From contig JAIBCC010000027.1 of NCBI GenBank assembly GCA_019694395.1, positions 32,398-96,397 on the forward strand: a stretch of DNA of 64,000 nucleotides, given 5' to 3'. The notes below the pieces were generated by a model. That model saw only the letters and a program-made list of their open reading frames with translations. It was not told the DNA's origin and did no database searches. Shown in pieces: positions 55,284 to 63,443 of the stretch. Origin of the DNA: Pyrinomonadaceae bacterium. Lineage in GTDB: Bacteria; Acidobacteriota; Blastocatellia; Pyrinomonadales; Pyrinomonadaceae. How positions within the stretch are numbered: position 1 is the stretch's first letter; each line of letters begins with the position of its first letter. The translations under genes and the position numbers were made by a program.

Positions 55284-55307
55284 CAGCTTCTCCCTCTGCC
55301 CCCGAAA

Positions 55308-55341
55308 AAAGGCGTAAAGGTTGAAAGATTTTTGCGCCTTT
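55308..55341 (+). terminator. Hairpin after the exported protein gene
   Basis: AAAGGCGTAAA pairs with TTTGCGCCTTT (one T-G wobble) around a 12-base loop. No long T-run follows, so it may be a weak terminator. Confidence 0.5.
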
Positions 55342-55365
55342 CCTAAACTGATGTGGAAGGTAAAA

Positions 55366-56595
55366 ATGAAATTGGTTAATGGTCTTCTATTTGTAAAAAC
55401 TAAATCTTTTTTGAATCTATTTTTGATTCTGCCGATTTTGATCTTTATTTCAATCGGATGTTCACAGCCGGACCCTGTTTCCGGTTGGATTTGTTCTACC
55501 TCTGATGGCGCAAATTTAGTTTTTACAGGAGAAAAACTGAAAATCATTAAATTACTTGACGGTTCAAACGTCAACACCGATGACAATAAATACTCAGGCG
55601 TTATGTGCGTTCAAAACAATGAGATTGTCGCCATAAAAGTCGAAAGTGTTAAAGAAAATAATAATTATGTCACTGAAAGAACTGCGGTTTGGCAAAATTC
55701 ATCAAAATCGCATCGTTTGAAGCGGGATGAGTTTTTAGAAAAATACTATGGAATAGTGCAAAACAAATATGTGCTCAGCAGTTCTCGCGGATTTCAGAGA
55801 AAATCGCGCTCGGAAGGATCAGGGAACAGCCGGAAAACCATTTTGTATAACTTTTATGACCAGCCGCAAGTCTATAATTTAGAAGATTTCAATACCGGAG
55901 AAGTGAAAAGCCAAATACTCACGCTTGATAAACTGAAAATGAACAATGGCGGATTCGCTCTGGATTCGCTTAAATTTTATACTCTCGCAACCGATGAATC
56001 AGGAAACGTAGTTTTTGCAGTCATTAATAGCCAAAAGCTCGCTTACAGCATTTACCGCCTCAATGTTTTGAGCGGAGATTTAACTACTTTGCTCAGCGAA
56101 ACAAAAGTTCCCGAAAGAACAAGTTTCGATTATGTAGTTTCCGATAAAGCTGCAAAATATGTTTGTTTAATATTTGACGGAAGAACGGAAAAAGGCGGCT
56201 CAAGCAGATTTATCCGCGTGCTGAGTTTGGAAAACAATCGTGAAGTTTTCTCCAAAACCTTTGAAGATATTTCGTTTAACGGCGTAGGAACTTATCCGCT
56301 TTTTCTTGAAAACAGTAACAGATTAGCAATTTTGATTAATGGTTTTAAGTTTGAACCGACCAGACAAATTTTTGATCTGATAGTTTTTGACCTCCAAAAC
56401 GGCAGTGAAATCTCAAAGATTGATGTTAAAGAGTTATTCGATGACCCCTATAATTCGAGATTAGCTTGGGGAAAAGGCGATGAATTAGTGCTGACCTATA
56501 CATATAAGGGAACAACCCTTTGGAATTCGGATGAAACGCATCTTTGTAAAATAAATATACTCAGCCGAAAAGTTGTTTGGGATGCGAAATTATAA
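55366..56595 (+). CDS. Lipoprotein of unknown function
   Basis: This 409-residue protein has a lipoprotein signal (LFLILPILIFISIGCSQP, Cys near 31). ATG 55366 is chosen: AAGG lies just before it. The frame back to TTG 55321 only reads through a hairpin. The mature part is beta-rich, with repeated segments such as LATDESGNVVFAVINSQKLAYSIYRLNVLSGDLTTLL, VSDKAAKYVCLIFDGRTEKGGSSRFIRVLSLENNREVF and ILINGFKFEPTRQIFDLIVFDLQNGSEISKI. These resemble blades of a beta-propeller. The role is unknown. Confidence 0.7.
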   Translation: MKLVNGLLFVKTKSFLNLFLILPILIFISIGCSQPDPVSGWICSTSDGANLVFTGEKLKIIKLLDGSNVNTDDNKYSGVMCVQNNEIVAIKVESVKENNNYVTERTAVWQNSSKSHRLKRDEFLEKYYGIVQNKYVLSSSRGFQRKSRSEGSGNSRKTILYNFYDQPQVYNLEDFNTGEVKSQILTLDKLKMNNGGFALDSLKFYTLATDESGNVVFAVINSQKLAYSIYRLNVLSGDLTTLLSETKVPERTSFDYVVSDKAAKYVCLIFDGRTEKGGSSRFIRVLSLENNREVFSKTFEDISFNGVGTYPLFLENSNRLAILINGFKFEPTRQIFDLIVFDLQNGSEISKIDVKELFDDPYNSRLAWGKGDELVLTYTYKGTTLWNSDETHLCKINILSRKVVWDAKL

Positions 56596-56609
56596 ATAAG
56601 ATTTCACTT

Positions 56610-57530
56610 TCAAAAATTAAACTTTTGCCCCTGAAAAGTAATATTAAAACCTTTCTTTTTCAGCTCGGTAATTTTTTGTTTGTTGCCTTGAACCAAAGGA
56701 TTCGAGTGGTTGAAATGAATAAAGTAGACTTTGTTTTTTTCTTTCAACGGCAAATCTTTTAATAAATCAACCGTTTCCGAAACGAACGGATGCGGAACTT
56801 CGCTCATTGGTCGGCTGATTTCACCATCCGCATAAAAAGTTCCGTCAATCAAAACATAATCGCTTGATTTAACAATCTCATCCAGCTTTTCCGACCACTT
56901 TTGCCATTTATCAATGTCAGGAATAAAAACAAGCGATTTTGCCCCAACCGAAATTCTGTAACCAACTGTTTCGGAAAATTCGTCACGATGCGGAACCAGA
57001 AAAGGCTGCACTGAAATATTTTCGTTTAATTTTGTGATCTCTTTATTTTGAAGCGGCTGCAAAGCAATATTTTTAATCCCGACAAGTTGCGACCACGGCG
57101 CATTTTTTTCGAGCATTTCTTTCATTCGCGGCATTGCGTAAACTCGTGTTTCTTTGGTGTTCATTGATTCCCGACCAAGATACATCAGCCCCGTGTAATG
57201 TCCGATATGCGCGTGAGTCAGAAAAATTCCCGCAATATTGTTGGAAGAATCGCCTGTGATTGTTTTCAAAAGCTGAAATTGTTCCGGCAAATCAGGCGTT
57301 GTATCAAAAATCCAACGTTCTTTTGTTTTCGGATCAACCAACGCGATCGAAGAAACCGTTTGCCGCAATTTCGGATTTTTCCAAGCCTCCCGACAAAACG
57401 GCGAATCGCAACCCATTTGCGGAACTCCTGCATCTTGCCCGATTCCTAAAACAACAATGTATGGATTTTGGGCAAATACGGTAAAACTCAAAATCCATAT
57501 CACACAAATAATTGATAGTATTTTTTTCAT
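56610..57530 (-). CDS. Exported PqqB-like metallo-beta-lactamase-fold protein
   Basis: This 306-residue protein has a signal peptide (residues 1-20, SFTVFAQ) and a PqqB-like domain: YIVVLGIGQDAGVPQMGCDSPFCREAWKNPKLRQTVSSIALVD, FDTTPDLPEQFQLLK, FLTHAHIGHYTGLMYLGRESMNTKETRVYAMPRMKEML and VPHRDEFSETVGYRI. PqqB is a metallo-beta-lactamase-fold hydroxylase in PQQ synthesis and is normally cytoplasmic, so export is unusual. The metal site has HxHxGH in place of HxHxDH. The two Cys in MGCDSPFCREAW match the Cys pair of PqqB. Its stop lies 14 bases from the lipoprotein stop, in convergent arrangement. Confidence 0.8.
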   Translation of the reverse strand: MKKILSIICVIWILSFTVFAQNPYIVVLGIGQDAGVPQMGCDSPFCREAWKNPKLRQTVSSIALVDPKTKERWIFDTTPDLPEQFQLLKTITGDSSNNIAGIFLTHAHIGHYTGLMYLGRESMNTKETRVYAMPRMKEMLEKNAPWSQLVGIKNIALQPLQNKEITKLNENISVQPFLVPHRDEFSETVGYRISVGAKSLVFIPDIDKWQKWSEKLDEIVKSSDYVLIDGTFYADGEISRPMSEVPHPFVSETVDLLKDLPLKEKNKVYFIHFNHSNPLVQGNKQKITELKKKGFNITFQGQKFNF

Positions 57531-57712
57531 TGTTCAATACTCTCTGCCCAAAAATCCTGCAATTCAAAATCTTCCGCCGTGTAGCCGATTTGGATCGGGC
57601 GACAGCAAACTTCGCAGTCTTCGATGTAAGTTTGTTCGTCAACCGAAACGTCCAAAATCATCGAAATTTCCTGCCAGCAATACGGACAAGTAAAAAAATG
57701 TTCGATTTCCAT
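57527..57712 (-). CDS. CPXCG-motif zinc-ribbon protein
   Basis: This 61-residue protein of the 'CPXCG motif-containing cysteine-rich' family has FTCPYCWQEISMILDVS with one CPxC and EDCEVCCRPIQIGY with the second Cys pair, which together bind zinc. It overlaps the PqqB-like gene start by 4 bases, so they are coupled. The function is unknown. Confidence 0.85.
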   Translation of the reverse strand: MEIEHFFTCPYCWQEISMILDVSVDEQTYIEDCEVCCRPIQIGYTAEDFELQDFWAESIEQ

Positions 57713-57774
57713 TAAGGTTTTCTAATTTTCCGTCGTTTTCGTCTTTCAAATTTCTAATGATAGAATTTAGCAAA

Positions 57775-58728
57775 ATGGAAACGGAAATAAAACTCGGTAA
57801 ATTTGCAAAATATGCGTGGTTTGTTCTGGCTTACAATCTGCTCGTGATTTTGTGGGGCGTTTTTCTGCGGGCTTCGCTGTCGGGTGACGGGTGCGGAGAG
57901 CATTGGGTCACGTGCGGCGGCGAGTTTATTCCATCAGCTCCGCAATTAAAAACACAAATCGAGTTTTTTCACCGGATTACCAGCAGTTTAGCCGGAATTA
58001 CGGTCATCATTTTGCTGATTTCGGCAATCGTCAAACGAGTCAAAGAGAAAACATCTCAAAGCAAACTACTGTTAAAAATGTCCGTTCTTTCGCTGATCTT
58101 TATCATAATCGAAGGAATTGTCGGCGGATTATTGGTTTTGACGGGTAACACGGCGGCAAATTGGACACCGACCAGACCTTATTGGATGGCAGCGCATCTG
58201 GTCAATACTTTTACACTGATCGCAGTTCTGGCTTTAACGGCGTGGTTTGCGAGCGGTGGAAAGTCTTTCAGTCTTTTCAAAGCTGACCGCAAAGTTTTGT
58301 TATTTTTAATTATTGGAACAATTGGAATTTTTATCGTTGGAATGAGCGGCTCGATTGCGGCTCTGAGTAGTATGTTATTTCCGTCTTCGACTCTGAGCGA
58401 AGGCATTGCCAAAGACTTTTCCGCTTCGTCACATTACATTTTGCGTCTGCGTGTTTTTCATCCGATTTTGTCAGTAATGACCGGGCTTTTCTTAATCTTT
58501 TTGGCAAATTGGTTGAAAAAACAGTCTGATGAAAGTGCCGGAGTGAAGCGCTGGGGAAATATTTTAACCGGAATCATTTTAATTCAATTCGTTTCCGGCG
58601 CGGTTTTAATTCTTTTGCTGACTCCAATTGTCATGCAGTTAATTCATCTTTTTTTAGCTGATGCGGTATGGATTTCTTTTGTGCTGATGTCCGCAAGTTT
58701 TTTAGCAAATGAAAAAGCCTTAGAATAA
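57775..58728 (+). CDS. ctaA: Heme A synthase (CtaA/Cox15)
   Basis: This enzyme oxidises heme O to heme A for cytochrome aa3-type oxidase. It is a 317-residue protein with eight membrane segments. VFLRASLSGDGCGEHWVTCGGEFIP holds the pair of Cys on the first outer loop. The heme-ligand His residues appear in IEFFHRITSSLAG, YWMAAHLVNTF, LRVFHPILSVMTG and VMQLIHLFLADAVW. The frame is open to ATG 57757; ATG 57775 (METEIKLGKFAKYAWF) seems more typical, but neither has a clear ribosome site. No cytochrome oxidase gene is in the window. Confidence 0.9.
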   Translation: METEIKLGKFAKYAWFVLAYNLLVILWGVFLRASLSGDGCGEHWVTCGGEFIPSAPQLKTQIEFFHRITSSLAGITVIILLISAIVKRVKEKTSQSKLLLKMSVLSLIFIIIEGIVGGLLVLTGNTAANWTPTRPYWMAAHLVNTFTLIAVLALTAWFASGGKSFSLFKADRKVLLFLIIGTIGIFIVGMSGSIAALSSMLFPSSTLSEGIAKDFSASSHYILRLRVFHPILSVMTGLFLIFLANWLKKQSDESAGVKRWGNILTGIILIQFVSGAVLILLLTPIVMQLIHLFLADAVWISFVLMSASFLANEKALE

Positions 58729-58738
58729 AATTTTTTGA

Positions 58739-59194
58739 TTATTGTGTCGCTAAATCCCACTGAATTCTTTCCTCATTCTTTTTCTCGTCTTTTGAAATTG
58801 GCTTAGTGGTATAAGTTATCTTAGAAAAATTAAATGAAAAAGATTCTATTGGTCTGTCGTGTGCATCGCCGCCGTGTCCGCTAACGCTATAATTGGAAAT
58901 AAGCACATTTTCCAATTCAAGTGTCAGATACTCAGTCCCATCTTTTACAAAAGCAATCGTGACTTTCTTTCCAGTTCCATTAAATGCTTCTCTGAAAAGA
59001 CCGGAACTCGAGTTATCCTGCCGCTTGGTAATAACAATTTCTGAAACTTTCGGCGCACCGGGTTCCCTACTTCCTCCCCTTGCGGTTGGATCGGGATTGC
59101 TAGTTCCTATTTGACAAGAGTCTAATTCAATCCATCCTTTGTATTTATCCTTTGCCTCTCCTTCAATTCCTTCAAATTTCATATAGATTGGCAT
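58739..59194 (-). CDS. Hcp family protein (type VI secretion-like tube)
   Basis: This 151-residue protein matches Hcp, the hexameric tube subunit of type VI secretion. The N-terminal MPIYMKFEGIEGEAKDKYKGWIELDSCQIG and the core EIVITKRQDNSSSGLFREAFNGTGKKVTIAFVKDG with TYLTLELENVLISNYSVSGHG are typical of the family. Residues SFSFNFSKITYTTKPI close the fold. A loop SNPDPTARGGSREPGAPK carries basic and Gly residues. No other type VI gene is in the window. It may serve a system elsewhere on the genome, or be an orphan Hcp used as an effector carrier. Confidence 0.85.
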   Translation of the reverse strand: MPIYMKFEGIEGEAKDKYKGWIELDSCQIGTSNPDPTARGGSREPGAPKVSEIVITKRQDNSSSGLFREAFNGTGKKVTIAFVKDGTEYLTLELENVLISNYSVSGHGGDAHDRPIESFSFNFSKITYTTKPISKDEKKNEERIQWDLATQ

Positions 59195-59274
59195 GTGCTT
59201 TAATTCTCCTTTTTGTAAAATGTTATCGAATTATACGAGCCTCTCAGAATGAAGTAAAGAAAATTTTATTTAAA

Positions 59275-59312
59275 AAACAAAACGGACGCTCCGTAAAACG
59301 CCCGTTTTGTTT
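59275..59312 (-). terminator. Terminator of the DUF937/OmpA gene
   Basis: On the minus strand, AAACAAAACGG and CCGTTTTGTTT form an 11-bp stem that extends by CG/CG after a mismatch, around a loop of about 10 bases, and runs into a T-tract. Confidence 0.8.
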
Positions 59313-59329
59313 CAGCTAAAAGCTAAATG

Positions 59330-61060
59330 TTATTTGTTCGCATTGGCTGTGTTTGCCGCAGGTTTTGCGGTATTAGCCGTAGCAGGTTTTGCGGTGTTGG
59401 CGGTATTTGCCGCAGGTTTATTGCTTGCGTCAGAAACTTTGCCGCCTGCATCGCCTTTGATCAAACGAACCGAAGTTTTTCTGTCAACTGCACGTTCGTC
59501 GTCGCTGGCATTTTCATCCACGGTTGCAAATTTTTCGCCATAGCCTTCGGCTTCGGGAACTTGCGCTCCAACTCCGGCTTTTTCTAAAGCGGCTTTAACA
59601 GCTTTCGCTCTACCATCAGAGAGTTTCAAGTTTGCTGCTTCATCACCTTTTTTATCGGTATATCCGCCGATTTTGATTTTAACGTCGGGGAAGGCTTTCA
59701 AAATGGCAGTAATGTTGTCCAATTGACGTTTTGATTTCGGATCAAGTTCGGTTTTACCGAAAATGAAGGTCAAATCGTCAAAATTAAACCATTTTTCTTT
59801 CAAACTTTCAGGGGTTGCATTTTTGTATTCATCAGATTGGATGAATTTGACCAATTGGTCTTCGATACCACCCGGATAGGCATCAAGTTCTGCTCCGGTC
59901 GGGAGAGACACTTTACCCAAAGTTCTCAAAGTATCGGCGGCAAGTGTCCAGCCTGTTCCAAATAAAGATTTGATTTGGTCAAGTGCAGCTTGCGGCAAGC
60001 CGGTTGCAGTAGTAATTGTGCTTCCGACAAAAGCGAGCGTTCCGGTTTTCCAATCTTTCAAGCTCGGTAAAAGTTTTTGGAAACTATCCCACCAACCGGC
60101 GGCAAACGGTTTCGCATTGGCATCTACCTTCAAACCTGAATAATCAACATTTCCGGCACCGAACTGAGCATCAAGTTTAGCTTTGATCTCGTCCAGAGTT
60201 TTTTGATCTGCCACAACACCGCTAGCCAGATATTTACCGTCTTTTGCCGTCAGACTAAAACTGGATTCGACCGCTTTTGCGGTGGCAGTTGTATTACTTG
60301 CCTTGTTAGCATTTGTATTAGCCGGCGGCGGAGTGACCGGAGTCCCTTTGCCACAAAACCAATAGCCTAAAATAATAGCTAAAACAAGCAAAATTAAGGG
60401 CAACAACCATTTCAAAATGCCATCGTTGTTTCCGTCCCCATCACCGTCCAAAGCTCCGCCGACAGAATTAAAGGCTCCGCCAATTGTATCGCCAACGGCT
60501 CCAACCACTTTTTTACCTGCGTCAACGGTTGCTCCGGCGGCATCGCCGACCGTATCAACTGCGGCATTTGCCACATCACCAACTTTATCCGCTGCGCCGC
60601 TGGCAACTGCGCCAACCGCACCTGCTCCCGCGAGAGCCGCACCCGCTACGGCACCGCCAATACCCGAAAGAAATTCACCGATTTGGGTTAACAAATCTTT
60701 TTCTTCAGGAATAACTCCGTCCGGGGTTAATTTATCAACCACATTGGGAATCATATAGGCTAGGGTTGAAGCTGCTTTTGATTTACTAATATCTGCTTGT
60801 TTGGCAATATCGGCGATTGTGTCCTCGCCTAAAGCAGATTCTACCTGTTCATCAGTAAGTTCTTCATTTACTCCAGAATTAATCCATGAAGACGCAACAT
60901 CGCCCAAACCAGCTTTACTAAAAAGGTCTAAAAATCCGGCAAATCCACCGCGATTTTGGTCAGTGATCAGTGACAAAAGTGCGGACAAAACCGTTCCGGC
61001 TTTATTGCCTATTCCAAATTTTTCACTTGCTCCGTTAATAATCGAATCAAATAGAGACAT
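59330..61060 (-). CDS. DUF937/YidB-like and OmpA-domain membrane protein
   Basis: This 576-residue protein starts with a DUF937/YidB-like helical domain (MSLFDSIINGASEKFGIGNKAGTVLSALLSLITDQNRGGFAGFLDLF, residues 1-115). An Ala/Gly/Val-rich repeat (about 130-200) and one membrane helix (WLLPLILLVLAIILGYWFCGKG, about 218-238) follow. A BON-like stretch leads to an OmpA-type peptidoglycan-binding domain (FGKTELDPKSKRQLDNITAILKAFPDVKIKIGGYTDKKG to AEGYGEKFATVDENASDDERAVDRKTSVRLI). The tail is a simple Ala/Asn/Thr/Lys repeat (AANTANTAKPATANTAKP). It probably links the membrane to the cell wall. Confidence 0.85.
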   Translation of the reverse strand: MSLFDSIINGASEKFGIGNKAGTVLSALLSLITDQNRGGFAGFLDLFSKAGLGDVASSWINSGVNEELTDEQVESALGEDTIADIAKQADISKSKAASTLAYMIPNVVDKLTPDGVIPEEKDLLTQIGEFLSGIGGAVAGAALAGAGAVGAVASGAADKVGDVANAAVDTVGDAAGATVDAGKKVVGAVGDTIGGAFNSVGGALDGDGDGNNDGILKWLLPLILLVLAIILGYWFCGKGTPVTPPPANTNANKASNTTATAKAVESSFSLTAKDGKYLASGVVADQKTLDEIKAKLDAQFGAGNVDYSGLKVDANAKPFAAGWWDSFQKLLPSLKDWKTGTLAFVGSTITTATGLPQAALDQIKSLFGTGWTLAADTLRTLGKVSLPTGAELDAYPGGIEDQLVKFIQSDEYKNATPESLKEKWFNFDDLTFIFGKTELDPKSKRQLDNITAILKAFPDVKIKIGGYTDKKGDEAANLKLSDGRAKAVKAALEKAGVGAQVPEAEGYGEKFATVDENASDDERAVDRKTSVRLIKGDAGGKVSDASNKPAANTANTAKPATANTAKPAANTANANK

Positions 61061-61164
61061 TTTTTATCCTCTCCTTTTTTTATCTTGATTTAATCAAAAT
61101 TATGCCTAGACGTTTATAAGCAAACCTCTAGTGCAAATTTTATTTTTTGGGGACATAAGCGTCT

Positions 61165-61884
61165 TTAATTTTCGCTTTCACGCCATTGAACACCACGATT
61201 GACCAATTCGTCAAGCGAACTTTGCAATTCCAGACGTTTATTTTCCAATTCCTCGTCACTTGCACTTTCAGAAAGGTAAATCGGTTTATCTATAAAGAGT
61301 TTAGCGCGGGTAAAAGGTTTAGGAATCTGGAGGTTATCCCAACTTCCTACTTCCCATTTTTTTTTGAGTTCAAAGACAAACGGCATTATCGGATTACCTG
61401 TTTTTTTTGCCAACAGACAGGCACCCATTTTAGCAACATATTTCGGACCTTTCGGACCGTCAATTGTAAAAGCAGCAGGCAAACCTGCTTTCATCAATCG
61501 AATCAATTCAACCAGAGATTTTATCCCGCCGCGAGTCGAAGAACCGCGTGAAGCACCATAACCAAGTCGTTGAATGAATCGCGCAATGTATTCACCATCA
61601 AGGCTTTGCGAGGTCATTACCACAATTCCACGATGCCGGAAAAAATAAGTGCCGATAAAAATCCGGTTATGCCAAAAAGTATAAATCGGAATTTTGCCTT
61701 CTTGTTCAATTTGCTCAAAATTTTCCCAGCCTTCAATTTCAAACCGAACCGTTTTTCCAATTAATCTGATTAATGAATAAAAAGCAATGTCGGCAACCCG
61801 AATCATTAAACGCTCTTTAAATGAGAAATTTGACAGGTCTCCAAATTCATAAACTTTTTGATTTTTTTTCGATTTCTCTGACAT
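61165..61884 (-). CDS. DUF374 lysophospholipid-acyltransferase-like protein
   Basis: This 239-residue protein belongs to the DUF374/LPLAT family. It has IPIYTFWHNRIFIGTYFF, with the HxxxxF variant of the acyltransferase box, and VVMTSQSLDGEYIARFIQRLGYGASRGSSTRGGIKSLVELIRLMKAGLPAAFTIDGPKGPKYVAKMGACLLAKKTGNPIMPFVFEL. The EGWENFEQIEQ start and TIDGPKGP are family marks. It likely transfers an acyl group to a lipid in the inner membrane. It is transcribed alone, divergent from the receiver/ATPase gene. Confidence 0.9.
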   Translation of the reverse strand: MSEKSKKNQKVYEFGDLSNFSFKERLMIRVADIAFYSLIRLIGKTVRFEIEGWENFEQIEQEGKIPIYTFWHNRIFIGTYFFRHRGIVVMTSQSLDGEYIARFIQRLGYGASRGSSTRGGIKSLVELIRLMKAGLPAAFTIDGPKGPKYVAKMGACLLAKKTGNPIMPFVFELKKKWEVGSWDNLQIPKPFTRAKLFIDKPIYLSESASDEELENKRLELQSSLDELVNRGVQWRESEN

Positions 61885-61967
61885 CTGTTAGAAAAAAACT
61901 ACCTATTTGAGCTATTATGTGCAACAAAGAAATTTATTTTAACGTAAAATCGAGATAAAGGTTGAAG

Positions 61968-62777
61968 ATGCAGCGAAAAATTTTGATTATTGATGATCAC
62001 GATGATTTGGCGAGTGCGCTAAAAAATGTTTTTGAAAAATCAGGTCATCAAGTCAAAGCTCTCGAAACCCGTGCCGAAGCGGTTTGTCTCGATGATATTG
62101 AAAATTTTGATTTGGTAATTACGGATTTGGATGGAGAAAATCTCTTTTGTGAATCAAATCAAAACGGAAATTCCGCCGACTGTTTACCGCATATTTCCTC
62201 TGCTTCTTTAAATTTGGACGAACCGATCAAAGCCTTTAAGATTTGCGCCACTAATTTCAGACGTGATGAATTTGACGAAAATGAACTGAAAAATTTTGTC
62301 GAAACGATTCTCAACTACAAAATACAATTCGTTGATACAACAGAGTTTATCCAGAATCTGCACGAAAAAATCGAATTTGAATTGCCCAGCACGGTTTCAA
62401 CCATGCACGCCGTTTTGAATTATCTGATGAAACGCGTCGAAAAGCTCGGCGTTATCAATCCCGAACAATCAAATCTTTTCATCGCGCTTGACGAAGCCTT
62501 TGTTAATGCAGTCAAACACGGCAATAAATTTGATGCAAACAAACTCGTCCGCATTACGGCTGATGTTTCCAGTAAAGAAGCGCGTTTTACTGTCGAAGAC
62601 GAAGGCGAAGGATTCGATGTCAACGCCATTCCTGACCCGCTTGACCCGACAAATCTCTTTAAAACCTCCGGTCGCGGAGTCCTTTTTATCTACAACATTA
62701 TGGACGAAGTGAAATACAACGAACGCGGGAATCGGCTGACGATGGTGAAAAAAAGCGATAATACCGAAAAAGTATGA
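61968..62777 (+). CDS. Receiver/serine-kinase-like ATPase fusion (RsbW-type)
   Basis: This 269-residue protein has an N-terminal receiver-like domain (KILIIDDHDDLASALKNVFEKSGHQVKALETRAEA, phospho-acceptor Asp in DLVITDLDGEN). The conserved Lys of the KPF motif is replaced (FRRDEFDENEL). The C-terminal half is a GHKL ATPase of the anti-sigma-factor kinase type: LFIALDEAFVNAVKHGNKFD (N box), ARFTVEDEGEGFDVNAIPDP and SGRGVLFIYNIMDEVKY. Family members bind or phosphorylate anti-anti-sigma factors. ATG 61968, with AAGG before it, is chosen over TTG 61962. It overlaps the TlpA-like gene by 4 bases. Confidence 0.85.
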   Translation: MQRKILIIDDHDDLASALKNVFEKSGHQVKALETRAEAVCLDDIENFDLVITDLDGENLFCESNQNGNSADCLPHISSASLNLDEPIKAFKICATNFRRDEFDENELKNFVETILNYKIQFVDTTEFIQNLHEKIEFELPSTVSTMHAVLNYLMKRVEKLGVINPEQSNLFIALDEAFVNAVKHGNKFDANKLVRITADVSSKEARFTVEDEGEGFDVNAIPDPLDPTNLFKTSGRGVLFIYNIMDEVKYNERGNRLTMVKKSDNTEKV

Positions 62778-63376
62778 AATACAAATTCACTTTATTTTTT
62801 GTGGGTCTCTGGCTTTTATGCTCACTTACTTCTGCACAGGAAATTGATAATTCTGCCAAATTAAACCTCTACAATGATTTATTAAATACTGAAATTTCTA
62901 TAATCAATCAAAAGGAAACTCTTAAACTTAAGGATGTAAAAAATAAAGTGATTATTGCTATATTTTGGGCTTCTTGGTGTGGTCCCTGTGTGCGACAAGC
63001 AATGGATTTACAAATAATTAAAACCGAATTTCAAAAAGATGATCTTTTCCTGATTGGATTAAATGCAGATCCAGAAGACAAAGATGATATTTACAGATTT
63101 TTAGGTAAAAGAAAGGCTCCTAAATCTTCTGTAATAAGTGGTAGTGCCACCGCTGATAACAAGGATTTTTTGAAAGCTTTAAAACAAAACAAATTTAACT
63201 ATCCATTGGGTTTTGTAAAAGAAGATTTATTTGGTTCTTTGCTCAAAGTGTCAAAGAAAGACGCTATTCCGCAAATAATAATCATAAACAACGGCGAAAT
63301 TAAAGAAATTTATGTTGGCGCAAATAGAACGGAAAAGATTCAACAAAATCTTAAAGAAATTTTTGCCCAAAAATAA
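62774..63376 (+). CDS. TlpA-like thioredoxin-fold protein
   Basis: This 200-residue exported protein has a signal peptide (residues 1-22, LCSLTSAQ) and a TlpA/ResA-type thioredoxin domain. The WCxxC active site is in IIAIFWASWCGPCVRQAMDLQ; DLFLIGLNADPEDKDDIYRFL and IPQIIIINNGEIKEIYVG follow. It likely reduces or exchanges disulfides in the periplasm. The stop of the ATPase gene overlaps its start by 4 bases (ATGA), so the two are coupled. Confidence 0.9.
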   Translation: MKYKFTLFFVGLWLLCSLTSAQEIDNSAKLNLYNDLLNTEISIINQKETLKLKDVKNKVIIAIFWASWCGPCVRQAMDLQIIKTEFQKDDLFLIGLNADPEDKDDIYRFLGKRKAPKSSVISGSATADNKDFLKALKQNKFNYPLGFVKEDLFGSLLKVSKKDAIPQIIIINNGEIKEIYVGANRTEKIQQNLKEIFAQK

Positions 63377-63385
63377 CTTTAAAAA

Positions 63386-63418
63386 CTTTGCGTCTTTGCC
63401 TCTTTGCGCCTTTGCGTT
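63386..63418 (-). repeat. Dispersed heptad repeat, family A, intergenic copy
   Basis: ctttgcgtctttgcc followed by tctttgcgcctttgcgtt. It lies between the TlpA-like and peroxiredoxin genes, which converge. Confidence 0.75.
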
Positions 63419-63443
63419 AAAAAAATGATTTAATATCTTAAGT

